From Caldimonas brevitalea (lineage in GTDB: Bacteria; Pseudomonadota; Gammaproteobacteria; Burkholderiales; Burkholderiaceae_C), in assembly GCF_001017435.1 (NCBI RefSeq), contig NZ_CP011371.1, positions 5,146,001 through 5,210,000 on the forward strand: a stretch of 64,000 nucleotides of DNA, read 5' to 3'. The translations under genes and the position numbers were made by a program. A model generated the notes under the pieces. That model was not told the origin of the DNA. It made no database searches and saw only the letters and a list, made by a program, of their open reading frames with translations. Of the stretch, positions 1-9,057 are shown one piece after another (the stretch's first letter is position 1; every line of letters begins with the position of its first letter).

Positions 1-248
1 CCGCTGCACGCCGCATCCCGCGCCGCGCGGCGCCGTCACGAGCGGTGAATCCCCTCAAGCCGCTCCTGGGCGTGCCGATAAGCTCAATGCGGCACCTGCT
101 GTGCCGCACCGAGCCGGTTGTGCTGTTCCGGGGCGGTCGCCAGCCGAGCCAGGCAGGCGCCACCCCCGGCGGGTGGTTTTCGCGCCATCCGTCCGGGAAC
201 GGCAACGGCCGGAGCCCCTGAACCGTGGACCCGGTGCCCCGAGCCAAC
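1..248. other. window edge, upstream of cheR; no gene called
   Basis: The first bases may hold the tail of an upstream gene. One frame ends at a TGA at 46-48, and two others stay open past 200, so the true reading frame cannot be decided from this stub. An upstream chemotaxis gene such as a chemoreceptor would be expected from the cheR-cheD-cheB order that follows. I see no strong promoter or terminator here. Confidence 0.3.
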
Positions 249-1133
249 ATGAGTGCTGTTCTGCCATCTCCCCTCGTGCCGCTGCCGACCGCCGCTCCTG
301 CCGGTGGTGGTGATCGGAACCCGGAATTCAGTTTTGGGGCCGCCGATTTCGAACGCGTGCGGCAGCTGATCTATCAGCGCGCCGGCATCAGCCTGCATGC
401 CGGCAAGCAAGCGATGGTGTACAGCCGCTTGTCGCGGCGATTGCGCGAAACGGGCCACCGCTCGTTCTCGGACTATCTGCAATGGCTCGAGCGCGCGGTG
501 GGCGGGCAGGCCGAGGCCGAATGGCAGGAGTTCGTGAACTGCCTGACCACCAACCTCACCGCCTTCTTCCGTGAAGAGCACCATTTCGGCGTGCTGGCCG
601 AGGCGCTGCGCAAGCACGGCGCGGGCAAGCCCTTGCGCATCTGGTGCAACGCCGCGTCCACCGGCGAAGAGCCGTACTCGATCGCGATGACGGTGGCCGA
701 CACCCTGGGCCTGCAGGCGCCGGTCAAGATCCTGGCCAGCGACATCGACACCAAGGTGCTGGCAACTGCCGGCCGCGGCGTCTATGCAGACGACTCGCGC
801 GGGCTCTCGCCGGATCTGCTGAAGCGGCACTTCCTGCGTGGCACCGGCCGCAATGCCGGCTCCATCCGGGTCAAGCCCGAACTGGCCGCCATGATCGAGT
901 TCCGCAGCTTCAACCTGATGAGCACGAGCTGGTCGCTGGGCGAGGCCTTCGACATCGTGTTCTGCCGCAACGTGATGATCTACTTCGACGCCGCCACGCA
1001 ACGGCGCGTGCTCGAACGTATCCACGGCGTGATGAAGCCGCAAGGTCTGCTGTTCGTGGGCCACTCCGAGAACTTCACCGATTCGCGGGACCTGTTCCAG
1101 TTGCGCGGCAAGACGGTGTATCAGCGCGCCTGA
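249..1133 (+). CDS. cheR: chemotaxis protein methyltransferase CheR
   Basis: This enzyme methylates glutamate side chains on methyl-accepting chemoreceptors, using S-adenosylmethionine, and so drives adaptation. The 294-residue protein has the N-terminal helical CheR domain (ADFERVRQLIYQRAGI) followed by a Rossmann methyltransferase domain with the SAM loop IWCNAASTGEEPYS and the later segment FDIVFCRNVMIYFD, both hallmarks of the family. The start is uncertain: an ATG at 249 is used here, and an in-frame GTG at 225 would add eight residues; neither has a clear Shine-Dalgarno sequence. It is followed by cheD and cheB in the same direction, so the three adaptation enzymes probably form the distal part of a chemotaxis operon. 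Confidence 0.95.
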   Translation: MSAVLPSPLVPLPTAAPAGGGDRNPEFSFGAADFERVRQLIYQRAGISLHAGKQAMVYSRLSRRLRETGHRSFSDYLQWLERAVGGQAEAEWQEFVNCLTTNLTAFFREEHHFGVLAEALRKHGAGKPLRIWCNAASTGEEPYSIAMTVADTLGLQAPVKILASDIDTKVLATAGRGVYADDSRGLSPDLLKRHFLRGTGRNAGSIRVKPELAAMIEFRSFNLMSTSWSLGEAFDIVFCRNVMIYFDAATQRRVLERIHGVMKPQGLLFVGHSENFTDSRDLFQLRGKTVYQRA

Positions 1134-1205
1134 TCCCGCCCCCGAGTCGCAGCCCACGCCACCGCCACCGCCAGTCCCCGACGCGCCAAGACGATAAGGA
1201 CGTTC

Positions 1206-1880
1206 ATGGTCGACAGCCCCACCCTCAGAACCAGCTTCACCGGCACCGCGGGAGCCCCCGCCGGCTCGCGGCTGGAGAAACTGAAGAGTCACCCGCGCAA
1301 GCCCGGTGAAGCGTCCTTCTTTTTCTACGACGCCCATTTCAAGAACGACGCCGTCAAGGTGCTGCCGGGCGAGTATTTCGTCCACGACGAAGACCTGGTC
1401 ATCATGACCACGCTCGGCTCTTGCATCGCCGCCTGTCTGTGGGACCGCAACGCCAAGGTCGGCGGCATGAACCACTTCATGCTGCCCGACAGCGGCGGCG
1501 CGCAGGACGGCGGCCGCTACGGCTCGTATGCGATGGAGCTGCTGATCAACGAACTGATGAAGCGCGGCGCGAGCCGCAGCACGCTGGAAGCCAAGGTGTT
1601 CGGCGGCGGCCAGGTGATCGCCGGCATGAACACGATCAACGTCGGTCAACGCAACACCGAGTTCGTCACCAACTACTTGAAGACGGAACACATTCCCATC
1701 GTGTCGAAAGACGTGCTGGAGATCTACCCGCGCAAGGTCTGCTTCTTCCCTGCCAGCGGCAAAGCGATGGTCAAGCGCCTCGCCGCCGCCAATCCGGAAG
1801 CGCTGCTGGCGCAGGACCGCGCCGCCAGCCAACGTGTCGTGCCGCCGTCCAGCGGCGCCGGCTCGATCGACCTGTTCTGA
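1206..1880 (+). CDS. cheD: chemoreceptor glutamine deamidase CheD
   Basis: CheD converts specific chemoreceptor glutamines to glutamates, creating methylation sites for CheR. The 224-residue protein carries the family signature with the catalytic Cys73 in TLGSCIAACLWD and His90 in GGMNHFMLPD. An N-terminal extension of about 45 residues precedes the conserved core (KVLPGEYFVH). A ribosome site (TAAGGA) lies just before the ATG at 1206, 72 bases after cheR. The last 30 or so residues look disordered. cheB starts 12 bases downstream, so the two are probably co-translated. Confidence 0.95.
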   Translation: MVDSPTLRTSFTGTAGAPAGSRLEKLKSHPRKPGEASFFFYDAHFKNDAVKVLPGEYFVHDEDLVIMTTLGSCIAACLWDRNAKVGGMNHFMLPDSGGAQDGGRYGSYAMELLINELMKRGASRSTLEAKVFGGGQVIAGMNTINVGQRNTEFVTNYLKTEHIPIVSKDVLEIYPRKVCFFPASGKAMVKRLAAANPEALLAQDRAASQRVVPPSSGAGSIDLF

Positions 1881-1892
1881 GAGGTTTATTCG

Positions 1893-2975
1893 ATGTCCAA
1901 GATCCGCACCGTGGTGGTCGACGACTCGGCCCTGGTCCGCAGCCTGCTGACCGAAATCATCAACCGCCAGCCCGACATGATCTGCATCGGCGCGGCGAGC
2001 GACCCTTATGTCGCGCGGGAGATGATCCGCAACCTGAACCCAGACGTCATCACGCTCGACGTCGAAATGCCCCGCATGGACGGCATCGATTTCTTGTCGA
2101 AGTTGATGCGGCTGCGCCCGATGCCGGTGGTGATGGTGTCGACGCTGACCGAGCGTGGCGCCGACGTCACGCTGCGCGCATTGGAGCTGGGCGCGGTTGA
2201 CTTCGTCGCCAAGCCCAAGATCGGCATTTCCAACGGCCTGCAGCAGCTGGCACAGGAAATCACCGACAAGATCCGCATCGCGGCCAAGGCACAGGTGCGC
2301 AAGCTGCACACGCCGGCCGCCGGCGAGTCGGGCGATGCGGCGCCGCCCCGCGTCGTGCACAACATCGGCCGGCTGTCGACCGAGAAGCTGATCTTCATCG
2401 GCGCCTCCACCGGCGGCACCGAAGCCACCCGTGAAGTGCTCGTGAACCTGCCGGCGGATTCGCCTGCCGTGGTGATCACGCAGCACATGCCGCCCGGCTT
2501 CACCCGCAGCTACGCGACCCGGCTCGACGGGCTGTGCAAGATCGCCGTGAAAGAGGCGGTCGACGGCGAGCGGGTGCTGCCCGGTCACGCCTACATCGCG
2601 CCCGGCGGCCATCATTTGAGCGTCGAGCGCAGCGGCGCGAACTACATCGCCCGTGTGCAGGACGGCGAGCCGGTGAACCGGCACAAGCCATCGGTCGAGG
2701 TGCTGTTCAAGTCGGCCGCCCGGGTCGTCGGGCCGAACGCGATCGGCCTGATGCTGACCGGCATGGGCGCCGACGGTGCCAAGGCGATGAAGGAAATGCG
2801 CGACGCGGGCGCCTACAACTATGCGCAGGACGAGGCGAGCTGCGTGGTGTTCGGCATGCCGCGCGAGGCCATCCTGCACGGCGCCGTGCACGAAGTGCTG
2901 CCGCTCTCGCAGATTGCACCGCAGCTGATCGAAAGGCTGCGCAGCACCTCGGGCTTGAGCCTGAATCGAGTCTGA
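1893..2975 (+). CDS. cheB: chemotaxis response regulator protein-glutamate methylesterase CheB
   Basis: CheB removes methyl groups from chemoreceptors and can also deamidate them; its activity rises when CheA phosphorylates its receiver domain. In the 360-residue protein, residues 5-120 form the receiver domain with acidic pocket D10/D11, phosphoacceptor D56 and the KP motif near 107. Residues 165-350 form the methylesterase domain with the catalytic triad Ser172 (IGASTGG), His198 (QHMPPGF) and Asp294 (MGADGA). The start has a GAGAGGT ribosome site. The gene faces a lone receiver-domain gene 36 bases downstream. Confidence 0.97.
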   Translation: MSKIRTVVVDDSALVRSLLTEIINRQPDMICIGAASDPYVAREMIRNLNPDVITLDVEMPRMDGIDFLSKLMRLRPMPVVMVSTLTERGADVTLRALELGAVDFVAKPKIGISNGLQQLAQEITDKIRIAAKAQVRKLHTPAAGESGDAAPPRVVHNIGRLSTEKLIFIGASTGGTEATREVLVNLPADSPAVVITQHMPPGFTRSYATRLDGLCKIAVKEAVDGERVLPGHAYIAPGGHHLSVERSGANYIARVQDGEPVNRHKPSVEVLFKSAARVVGPNAIGLMLTGMGADGAKAMKEMRDAGAYNYAQDEASCVVFGMPREAILHGAVHEVLPLSQIAPQLIERLRSTSGLSLNRV

Positions 2976-3011
2976 ACATCACCCGCGCGACGCGGGACGT
3001 GTCGCCTTGCG

Positions 3012-3428
3012 TCAGGTCCCGCGCAACTTGGCGCACAAGGCGGCGATCTGGGCGCCGGGTACGGGTTTCTGCAGCAGACACTCCATACCGGCCGCCAACG
3101 CCAGCGGCGCGTCTTCGCTGTCGGCACTGGTGCCGATCAGCCGCACCTGTGCCCCACCCGGATGGGCTCGCAAAGCGCGGGCGAATTCATAACCGTCCAT
3201 GCGCGGCATACGGCAGTCGGTGATGACCAAACGATGGTGGTGGGCCTGCCACATCTCCAGGGCGTCTTGCCCGTCTTCGGCGATGTCGACCACACAGCCA
3301 TTGGCCTCGAGATGGGTGGACAACAGCAGCTGCTGCACCCGGTCGTCTTCCGCCACGAGCACACGCAAGGGTTCCCCGCCGGTTTGCGACGCAGACAAAC
3401 TGGGCAGTGAAGGGGAAGCGGCAGACAC
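3012..3428 (-). CDS. single-domain response regulator (receiver only)
   Basis: A 138-residue protein made almost entirely of one receiver domain after a 20-residue Ser/Pro-rich leader. The acidic pair E27-D28-D29, phosphoacceptor Asp71 (LVITDCRMPRMDGYEFA), Thr100 and Lys121 of the KP motif are all present, so it should accept a phosphoryl group. There is no output domain. Such stand-alone receivers act as phosphate sinks or partner-binding switches. It is convergent with cheB, so it is next to the chemotaxis operon but not in it. The sequence is closer to receivers of hybrid kinases than to CheY, and I cannot name its kinase. Confidence 0.85.
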   Translation of the reverse strand: MSAASPSLPSLSASQTGGEPLRVLVAEDDRVQQLLLSTHLEANGCVVDIAEDGQDALEMWQAHHHRLVITDCRMPRMDGYEFARALRAHPGGAQVRLIGTSADSEDAPLALAAGMECLLQKPVPGAQIAALCAKLRGT

Positions 3429-3515
3429 GATCCAACTCCGGTGAGCGGCGTTACAGCGCGCCGCTGGGCTATCGTGCCACGCCCGCCTGCGACTGAAAAC
3501 CCCCTCTCGCCCTGA

Positions 3516-3533
3516 GCGCTGCGTTTGCAGCGC
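3516..3533 (-). terminator. hairpin downstream of hemW
   Basis: A 7-bp stem (GCGCTGC / GCAGCGC) with a GTTT loop lies 8 bases past the hemW stop codon, in the gap before the receiver gene. On the minus strand a T-rich stretch follows only after about 15 bases, so it is a weak or factor-assisted terminator candidate for the kinase-to-hemW operon. Confidence 0.4.
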
Positions 3534-3540
3534 CGACGCG

Positions 3541-4746
3541 TCAACGGTCGGCCAGGAACAGTGCCTGCAGGTCGCTGAGGAAGTCGAATCCCCGCTCGCT
3601 GGGGCGCACGCTGTTGCCCTCGCGCTCGATCAAGCCGCGTCGCTCGGCCTCGTCCAGCCCGCCCTGTATCGCCGACAGGGGCAAGCCGGTGCGTTCGGTG
3701 AAACGCGGCAGCTCGAAACCCTCGCGCAGGCGCAAGGCATTGAGCATGAATTCGAACGGCAGTTCGCGACGTGGCACCTCGTCGTCCTGCGCCACGGCGC
3801 TGCCCGCCAGTGCTGCGTCCATGTAGCGCGCCGGCTCGCGGAAGCGCACCTGCCGGATCACCCGGTGCGGGAAGCTGAGCTTGCTGTGAGCGCCCGCTCC
3901 GATGCCGAGGTAGTCGCCAAAACGCCAGTAGTTGAGGTTGTGCTCGCAGGCGTGCCCGGGCTTGGCGTAGGCCGACACTTCATAGCGCGACATGCCCGCC
4001 TCGCCGGTCAGCCGGGTGATCAGGTCGAGCATGTCCGACGCCGTGTCGTCGTCGGGCACCACCGGCGGGAACTTGGCGAAATAGGTGTTGGGCTCGAGGG
4101 TCAGGTGGTAGACCGACAGATGGGGCGGTGCGAAGGCGAGTGCCTCACGCAGGTCGGCCTCGCACTGCGCCAGCGTCTGGCCGGGCAGCGCGTACATCAG
4201 GTCCAGGTTGAAGGTGTCGAAATTCTGCTGGGCCTCTTCGATTGCCGCCCGGGCCTGGGCCCGATCGTGCACGCGGCCGAGCGCCTTCAGCTTGTCGTCA
4301 TCGAAACTCTGCACGCCGATGGACAAGCGGCTGACCCCGGCCTGCCGGAAGCCGCGAAAGCGATCGCGCTCGAAGGTGCCGGGGTTGGCCTCCAACGTGA
4401 TTTCACAGCCCGCTTCGAGTGGCAACCGAGCCCGCACGTCGGCCAACAGCCGGTCGATGCTTTCAGGCGAAAACAAGCTCGGCGTGCCGCCGCCGATGAA
4501 GATGCTGTGCACGCGGCGTCCCCACACCAGCGGCAGCGCCGCCTCGAGGTCGGCGCGCAAGGCGTCGAGATAGTGCGCCTCGGGGGGCGTGCCGCCGTCG
4601 CGCCACTCGTGCGAATTGAAGTCGCAGTACGGGCACTTCTTGAGGCACCAGGGCAAGTGCACGTACAGCGACAACGGCGGCAAGGCCGTCAGCTGCAGCG
4701 TGCCGGGCCGCAGATAGCGTGCCTGCAGATCGTGGGTCTCAGCCAA
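3541..4746 (-). CDS. hemW: radical SAM heme chaperone HemW
   Basis: HemW is a radical SAM protein related to oxygen-independent coproporphyrinogen III oxidase, but it acts as a heme chaperone. The conserved cluster motif CxxxCxxC is present close to the N-terminus (HLPWCLKKCPYCDFNSH), followed by the GGGTPSL segment. The best start is a TTG at 4746 that overlaps the end of rdgB by 8 bases and has an AGAGGT ribosome site inside rdgB; this gives 401 residues. A longer frame from 4797 would run deep into rdgB and lacks family similarity at its N-terminus. It is the last gene of the minus-strand group kinase, phosphatase, rph, rdgB, hemW. Confidence 0.9.
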   Translation of the reverse strand: MAETHDLQARYLRPGTLQLTALPPLSLYVHLPWCLKKCPYCDFNSHEWRDGGTPPEAHYLDALRADLEAALPLVWGRRVHSIFIGGGTPSLFSPESIDRLLADVRARLPLEAGCEITLEANPGTFERDRFRGFRQAGVSRLSIGVQSFDDDKLKALGRVHDRAQARAAIEEAQQNFDTFNLDLMYALPGQTLAQCEADLREALAFAPPHLSVYHLTLEPNTYFAKFPPVVPDDDTASDMLDLITRLTGEAGMSRYEVSAYAKPGHACEHNLNYWRFGDYLGIGAGAHSKLSFPHRVIRQVRFREPARYMDAALAGSAVAQDDEVPRRELPFEFMLNALRLREGFELPRFTERTGLPLSAIQGGLDEAERRGLIEREGNSVRPSERGFDFLSDLQALFLADR

Positions 4747-5353
4747 GCTGCCATACCTCTTGCATCTGGCGCCGCAACTGCTCGGCCGCCTGGGCACGGT
4801 GGCTGAGGCGGTTCTTGTCGTCGGCGCTGAGCTCGGCCACCGTCTTGCCGAGGGTCGGGATGAACATCAGCGGGTCGTAGCCGAAGCCGGCGTGACCTCG
4901 TAGTTCTGACAGGATCTCACCCTCCCATCGCCCCATCGCAATCAAGGGTTCAGGGTCTTGTGCGCTGCGCACGGCGACCAGCACGCAGACGAAGCGGGCG
5001 CGGCGCTGTGCGGTGTCGCCCAGCCGGGCCAGCAGCGTCCGGTTGTTCTCGGCGTCGTCCTTCGGTCCGCCGAACAAGGTGGCGTAGCGCGCAGACAGCA
5101 CGCCGGGCGCGCCCCCCAGTGCGTCGACACACAGCCCGGAATCGTCCGCGAGTGCCGCCCCGTTTGCCGCCTGCGCAGCATGGCGCGCCTTGGCCAGCGC
5201 GTTCTCGACAAAGGTTGGATGCGGCTCTTCCGCCTCGGGAATGCCCAGCGAGCCCTGACTCACCAGGGCGACACCCAACGGTGCGAACAGGGCCTGCAGC
5301 TCCACCAGCTTCTTGGCGTTGTTGGACGCCAGCACCACCCGAGAGGTCGTCAT
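4739..5353 (-). CDS. rdgB: non-canonical purine NTP pyrophosphatase (RdgB/HAM1)
   Basis: This enzyme hydrolyses dITP, ITP and XTP to monophosphates, keeping deaminated purines out of DNA and RNA. The 204-residue protein shows the family landmarks: VLASNNAKKLVEL at the N-terminus, ENALAKARHAA, LADDSGLCVDALGGAPG, and GFGYDPLMFIP near the C-terminus. The ATG overlaps the rph stop codon by one base, a junction typical of translational coupling. A longer in-frame reading that continues upstream through the rph region is an artefact of the high GC content. Confidence 0.96.
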   Translation of the reverse strand: MTTSRVVLASNNAKKLVELQALFAPLGVALVSQGSLGIPEAEEPHPTFVENALAKARHAAQAANGAALADDSGLCVDALGGAPGVLSARYATLFGGPKDDAENNRTLLARLGDTAQRRARFVCVLVAVRSAQDPEPLIAMGRWEGEILSELRGHAGFGYDPLMFIPTLGKTVAELSADDKNRLSHRAQAAEQLRRQMQEVWQLG

Positions 5354-6090
5354 CACAATCCCAGCGCCTGGCGCTGCGCTGCCAACAGCTCGCGGATGCC
5401 TTTGTCGGCCAACGCCAGCAAGGCGTCCATTTCGGCACGCGAAAAGGGCGCCCCTTCGGCCGTGCCTTGGATCTCGACAAACCCGCCGGCCCCCGTCATC
5501 ACCACGTTCATGTCGGTGCCACAAGCGGCGTCTTCGGTGTACTCGAGGTCGAGCAAGGGCACGCCCTGCACGATGCCGACCGACACCGCCGCGACGGCGT
5601 CGCGCAGCGGCGACCTGCCGATCGCGCCACGGGCGAGCAAGGTCGAAACGGCATCGTGGGCCGCGACCCAGGCGCCGGTGATCGCGGCCGTGCGCGTGCC
5701 GCCGTCGGCCTGGATCACGTCGCAATCGAGCTGGAGGGTGCGTTCGCCGAGCGTGGCCAGGTCGAACACGCTGCGCATCGAGCGGCCGATCAGCCGCTGG
5801 ATCTCCTGCGTGCGGCCGGTCTGCTTGCCTCGCGCGGCCTCGCGGTCGCTGCGGCTGTGGGTGGCGCGCGGCAGCATGCCGTACTCCGCGGTGACCCAGC
5901 CCTCGCCGCTGCCCTTCTTGTGCGGGGGCACCCGTTCTTCGATCGACGCCGTGCACAAGACCTTGGTATCGCCGAACTCGATCAGGACCGATCCTTCGGC
6001 GTGCTTGGTGTAGTGGCGGGTCAGGCGCACCGGGCGCAAAGCATCGGGCGCGCGGCCCTGGCTGCGGATGATGGTGGTCATGGCGGTCAT
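5353..6090 (-). CDS. rph: ribonuclease PH
   Basis: RNase PH is a phosphorolytic 3'-5' exoribonuclease that trims tRNA 3' ends. The 245-residue length and the segments [37 protein letters not shown] (active-site region), [13 protein letters not shown] and [19 protein letters not shown] match the family across its length. A second ATG three codons in (6081) is an alternative start. It lies 70 bases after the PP2C phosphatase gene and overlaps rdgB by one base. Confidence 0.97.
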   Translation of the reverse strand: MTAMTTIIRSQGRAPDALRPVRLTRHYTKHAEGSVLIEFGDTKVLCTASIEERVPPHKKGSGEGWVTAEYGMLPRATHSRSDREAARGKQTGRTQEIQRLIGRSMRSVFDLATLGERTLQLDCDVIQADGGTRTAAITGAWVAAHDAVSTLLARGAIGRSPLRDAVAAVSVGIVQGVPLLDLEYTEDAACGTDMNVVMTGAGGFVEIQGTAEGAPFSRAEMDALLALADKGIRELLAAQRQALGL

Positions 6091-6160
6091 GGGAGTGAGA
6101 GGCCGTTAGCACGCCGGGCGCCGGCGGGGCGGCGTGCCGGCGCGCCGGTCGGCGGGGACC

Positions 6161-7072
6161 TCAGGTCTTCTTCTGCGAAGACCGTTTGATCGCTTCGTTG
6201 ATCTCGCGGATCGAGCGTTCGATCTCGGCTTCGTCGAGTTCGTCGGGCTCCTGGCCCAGCACGCTGGCCTGGATTGTCGAGGCGAACACCTCTTCGCCCA
6301 GCGTCTGCGTCGAGATGGCCTTCGTCGAGTCGTAGTCTTCGGAAGACTCCCACTCGACGGCGAGCACGGTGACGTTGTCGCTCTTGCTGCCGGCGCGTCG
6401 CAACGCCTGCTCGACCAGTTCGGGCACCGCGTCGGAGATCGGCCGGGTCGCCAGCTGGTCGGCGATGACCTGGTCGGGCACGCTGCCCCACAGGCCGTCC
6501 GAGCACAACAGCACGCGGTCGCCCGATTGCATCAGCATCGGCCCCACCGTGTCGACCACCGGTTTGCCCGGGCTGCCGAGACAGGTGAACAGCACGTTGC
6601 GGTTGAAACGTTCGCCGAGCGGCACGACACCGTTCAGCGTTTCCTGCAACTCGGAATAGGAATGGTCGCGGGTGCGGGCGATCAGCTTGTCGCCGCGCAC
6701 GAAGTACAGCCGCGAGTCGCCGCAGTGCGCCCAGTAGGCGGCCCCGTTCTGCAGCACGCAGGCGACCACGGTGGTGCGCGGCGTGTCGATCAGCGCTTTC
6801 TCGGTGGCATAGCGCAGCAGCTGATGGTGGCCGGCGATGATGGCGTCGTGCAGGAAACGCAAGGGGTCGCGCAGCATCGGCTTGGCGTCGCGCTGGAACA
6901 AGGCCGCCATGGTCTGCAGCGCCACCTGCGACGCCACTTCGCCTTCGGGGTGGCCGCCCATGCCATCGGCCAGGGCGAACAGGCCGGAATCGCGGGTATA
7001 GCAATACCCCATCCGATCCTCGTTCTTTTCGCGCCCGCCCTTGCGGCTCACTTGATATACCGAAAACCTCAT
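6161..7072 (-). CDS. PP2C-family serine/threonine protein phosphatase
   Basis: A 303-residue metal-dependent protein phosphatase. The PP2C landmarks are present: NED near residue 17, the metal-binding ALADGMGGHPEGE (residues 34-45), a CGDSRLYF strand, the CSDGLWG motif and the C-terminal SDNVTVLAVE. It lies 29 bases downstream of a Ser/Thr kinase on the same strand, so the two very likely form a kinase/phosphatase pair acting on shared targets. The C-terminal 45 residues are acidic and probably flexible. No membrane segment is seen, so it should be cytoplasmic. Confidence 0.93.
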   Translation of the reverse strand: MRFSVYQVSRKGGREKNEDRMGYCYTRDSGLFALADGMGGHPEGEVASQVALQTMAALFQRDAKPMLRDPLRFLHDAIIAGHHQLLRYATEKALIDTPRTTVVACVLQNGAAYWAHCGDSRLYFVRGDKLIARTRDHSYSELQETLNGVVPLGERFNRNVLFTCLGSPGKPVVDTVGPMLMQSGDRVLLCSDGLWGSVPDQVIADQLATRPISDAVPELVEQALRRAGSKSDNVTVLAVEWESSEDYDSTKAISTQTLGEEVFASTIQASVLGQEPDELDEAEIERSIREINEAIKRSSQKKT

Positions 7073-7101
7073 CGTGGCGCCCTGTTACTTGGTGGAGCGG
7101 G

Positions 7102-8070
7102 TCAAGCCTGCTTGCCGCCCTTGAGGTTCTCAAGCTGCAACTTGAGACGCTCGCTGAAGCTCAGCTTCGTGTAACGCCGTTCAGTCTCGCGCGCCAGTTC
7201 TTTTTGCAATGCAAACACGCTCTGCGGCCGCGACAGCGGGTCGAGCGCCATGCACCACTCCGTGACCTCGATGAGGTTGTCGGAATAGATGTTGCGTAAG
7301 CGCGAGAGCGACAGGGTCAGTCGGTCTTTTTCGATGCGCTGCGGCGCGTCGTTGGGCGGATACCCTTGCATGCAGGCGTAGATGCAGGCGCCGATCGCGT
7401 AGATGTCGGTCCAGGGGCCCAGCGTGCCGTCGCGACGGTACATCTCGGGGGCCGCGAAACCCGGCGTGTACATGGGCCGGATGAAATTGCCCTCTTTGCT
7501 CAACACCTCGCGCGCGGCGCCGAAGTCGAGCAGCACCGCCTTGTTGTCGTTGGTGATGAAGATGTTGGCCGGCTTGATGTCCAGGTGCAGCATCTTGTGC
7601 TGGTGGACGATCCGCAGCCCGCGCAGGATCTCGTCGAACAAGGACCGGATGGTCGACTCGCGGAACACCTTGTCGCGCTTGAGCTCGCGCGCCGTGACGA
7701 TGAAGTCCTGCAGGGTGTCGCCCTGCAGGTAGTTCATCACCATGTAGACGGTTTCGTTCTCGCGGAAAAAATTCAGTACCGAAACGACGCTCGGATGCGA
7801 GATCTGGGCAAGAGACCGGCCTTCTTCGAAGAAGCTTTTGAGGCCCAACCGGTAGAGCGGCTGCTTCTCGGGCTTCACCCGCGGCGCCAGTTCACCCGGC
7901 GAGCGCTCGGCGAGCGACGAGGGCAGGTATTCCTTCAACGCGACCAGGCGCTTGTCCTGGTCTTCGGCAAGATAGACGACGCCAAAGCCACCGGCCGCCA
8001 GCTTCTTGATGATCTGATAACCGCCTACCACGGTGCCGGGTGGCAGCGGGGACGGTTTGGGCTTTGACAT
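7102..8070 (-). CDS. Hanks-type serine/threonine protein kinase
   Basis: A 322-residue soluble protein kinase. It has a glycine-rich loop (LAAGGFGVVYLA), the ATP-binding Lys46 (LVALKEY), an intact catalytic loop HLDIKPAN (Asp164, Lys166, Asn169), and DFG at 182-184 followed by a PE-rich activation segment (APEM). It should therefore be active. The ATG at 8070 is preferred over an upstream one because homology begins there and the longer form would overlap the divergent yicC start. There is no transmembrane segment or sensor domain. It heads the five-gene run that continues with the PP2C phosphatase, rph, rdgB and hemW. Confidence 0.93.
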   Translation of the reverse strand: MSKPKPSPLPPGTVVGGYQIIKKLAAGGFGVVYLAEDQDKRLVALKEYLPSSLAERSPGELAPRVKPEKQPLYRLGLKSFFEEGRSLAQISHPSVVSVLNFFRENETVYMVMNYLQGDTLQDFIVTARELKRDKVFRESTIRSLFDEILRGLRIVHQHKMLHLDIKPANIFITNDNKAVLLDFGAAREVLSKEGNFIRPMYTPGFAAPEMYRRDGTLGPWTDIYAIGACIYACMQGYPPNDAPQRIEKDRLTLSLSRLRNIYSDNLIEVTEWCMALDPLSRPQSVFALQKELARETERRYTKLSFSERLKLQLENLKGGKQA

Positions 8071-8093
8071 AATCGGATTTTGCAATGCGATAA
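8064..8093 (+). promoter_or_regulatory. candidate yicC promoter inside the divergent kinase/yicC gap
   Basis: A perfect TTGACA lies at 8064-8069. An 18-base spacer leads to CGATAA at 8088-8093, a poor -10 match. The gap between the two divergent start codons is only 28 bases, so this -35 box lies inside the first codons of the kinase gene, and the predicted transcript would start at or within a few bases of the yicC ATG. Confidence 0.4.
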
Positions 8094-8098
8094 GTGTC

Positions 8099-9037
8099 AT
8101 GGCAGTTTACAGCATGACCGGGTATGCGAGCGCGGCCTCGCCTTCCCCGGTAGCCCCGGCGACGCCGGGGGAGCCAGCGGTTCTGCGGGAGCCCGGCGCC
8201 GCCGGGGCGACCGTGACGGTCGAACTGCGCTCGGTCAACAGCCGCTTCCTCGACCTGGCGTTCCGCATGCCGGACGACCTGCGCGCGATCGAGCCGGCGC
8301 TGCGCGAACTGCTGACGGCCACCTTCCGGCGCGGCAAGATCGAGTTGCGCCTGAACGCCCAGCGCGAGACCGACAGCGCCCTGCCCCAGCCGCAGGCCGA
8401 CCAGCTGAACCGGCTGGCAGGACTGGAGGCCGCGGTGCAGAGCTGGCTGCCGAAGGCGCAGCCGCTGTCGGTCAACGAAATCCTGCAGTGGTGCCGCGGC
8501 TCGGCGCCGAACGAAAAGCTCGACGAATCAGCGCTGGCGGCGACGCGACAGTGCATCACCGGGCTGGTCGAGGCGCGCGCCCGCGAAGGCGAGCGGCTGG
8601 TCGGCATCCTGATGGAGCGCATCACCAAGCTTCGCGAGTTGGCGGCGCAGGCGGCGCCCTTGGTGCCGCAGGTGGTCGAGAAGCAGCAGCAACGCTTTCT
8701 GGAACGCTGGCAGCAGGCGCTCGACACGGCGGGCGCGGCGCAAAGCATGAGCGCTGACGCACTGCGCGAGCGAGCGCTGAGCGAGGCGGCGTCCTATGCC
8801 ATCCGGATCGACGTGGCCGAGGAGCTGTCGCGACTGAACGCCCATCTGGAAGAGATCGCCCGGCTGTTGAAGGCCGGCGGGGAAATCGGCAAACGGCTCG
8901 ACTTCCTGATCCAGGAACTGCACCGGGAAGCCAACACGCTGGGCTCGAAGGCCTCGGCGCTCGAACTGACCCAGATCTCGGTGGAGATGAAGGTGCTGAT
9001 CGAGCAGATGCGCGAACAGGTGCAGAACATCGAATAG
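8099..9037 (+). CDS. yicC: YicC family endoribonuclease
   Basis: A 312-residue member of the YicC/YloC family, known as endoribonucleases that form ring-shaped oligomers. It begins with the family signature [10 protein letters not shown], has an insertion of about 25 Pro/Ala/Gly-rich residues after it, and continues with [15 protein letters not shown]. It ends with the conserved block [20 protein letters not shown] and a C-terminal helix [17 protein letters not shown]. The start at 8099 fits the family; upstream in-frame codons do not. It is followed by gmk 20 bases later, a pairing common in proteobacteria. Confidence 0.95.
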   Translation: MAVYSMTGYASAASPSPVAPATPGEPAVLREPGAAGATVTVELRSVNSRFLDLAFRMPDDLRAIEPALRELLTATFRRGKIELRLNAQRETDSALPQPQADQLNRLAGLEAAVQSWLPKAQPLSVNEILQWCRGSAPNEKLDESALAATRQCITGLVEARAREGERLVGILMERITKLRELAAQAAPLVPQVVEKQQQRFLERWQQALDTAGAAQSMSADALRERALSEAASYAIRIDVAEELSRLNAHLEEIARLLKAGGEIGKRLDFLIQELHREANTLGSKASALELTQISVEMKVLIEQMREQVQNIE

Positions 9038-9057
9038 ATCACGGCGGGCGACGATTT

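Noticed and set aside
84..2891. A 935-codon open frame on the minus strand across cheR, cheD and cheB
   Set aside because: Its product is His/Arg/Gly/Asp-rich without family motifs and lies antisense to three well-supported genes. It is a by-product of high GC content.
4739..6112. A 457-codon frame that would fuse an N-terminal domain to RdgB
   Set aside because: The upstream half overlaps rph in another frame and is Arg-rich nonsense. RdgB has its own ATG at 5353 with the usual one-base overlap.
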